41,276 bases of DNA. It comes from Chara braunii (taxonomy: Eukaryota; Streptophyta; Charophyceae; Charales; Characeae). The DNA lies in NCBI GenBank assembly GCA_003427395.1, contig BFEA01000360.1, positions 741,976-783,251 of the forward strand, written 5' to 3'. Both the position numbers and the translations under genes were made by a program. This document shows, one piece after another, positions 41,242 through 41,276 of the stretch. The notes beneath the pieces are model-generated. The model made no database searches. It saw nothing but the letters and a program-made list of their open reading frames with translations, and was not told the origin of the DNA. Within the stretch, counting starts at the first letter, position 1, and every line of letters begins with the position of its first letter.

Positions 41242-41276
41242 GATGTGAGATGAGTGACGAGGACTTGAGTTGTACT
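41242..41276 (+). other. Chimeric tail, duplicate of 29286-29320
   Basis: All 35 bases after the adapter match 29286-29320 in the same orientation. They are the other end of a mate-pair fragment joined through the adapter, not a genomic continuation. The true contig should end at or before 41203. Confidence 0.96.

Overview
The window looks like a piece of a repeat-rich streptophyte algal genome. From memory, the gag start (MVDTRSGKSTAPYTQ) and its long Glu/Lys coiled coil resemble retrotransposon proteins predicted in Chara braunii; no search was run, so treat this as a strong guess. No intact housekeeping gene was recognised. The window is mostly decayed retrotransposons, long direct repeats, satellites and one broken cellular or transposon-like gene.

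Left part (1-5393): a GA microsatellite and purine-rich leader, then a 12-bp minisatellite packed with TTGACC, then a Ty3/gypsy gag-pol (gag with zinc knuckle, protease, reverse transcriptase, RNase H). It carries many nonsense codons, has lost the integrase, and stops abruptly where a 4.1-kb repeat begins.

Middle (5394-27004): two direct repeats of about 4.1-4.2 kb (copy A 5394-9522, copy B 22784-27004) enclose 13.3 kb. Just after copy A sits a second, different Ty3/gypsy gag-pol (9714-15310) with an intact YIDD box and an intact integrase DD35E triad but many frame breaks. Downstream are a 319-bp tandem duplication, an array of short hairpins whose stems change together, other local duplications, an intact 157-aa ORF of unknown function, and an assembly gap whose flanks are an identical 95-bp sequence. 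The simplest model is one giant LTR retrotransposon with LTRs over 4 kb, but no clear primer-binding site, terminal TG/CA or target duplication was found. Each long repeat carries two ORFs which, together with the 157-aa ORF, appear to share a strand-helix-strand module.

Right part (27005-41276): non-coding and repetitive DNA, including a 2-kb satellite (a dimeric unit of about 180 bp passing into a 92-bp monomer array), a 53-bp minisatellite and smaller duplications. From about 36598 to 39581 lies a broken gene that I assign to the DUF7869-type family (RNase H-like, possibly transposase-derived). It is almost entirely in one frame and interrupted by stop codons, followed by a second broken reading frame.

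Assembly problems matter here. An exact 38-bp Nextera mate-pair junction lies at 41204-41241, and the 35 bases after it duplicate 29286-29320, so the last 73 bases are a library artefact. The 780-N gap is probably spurious.
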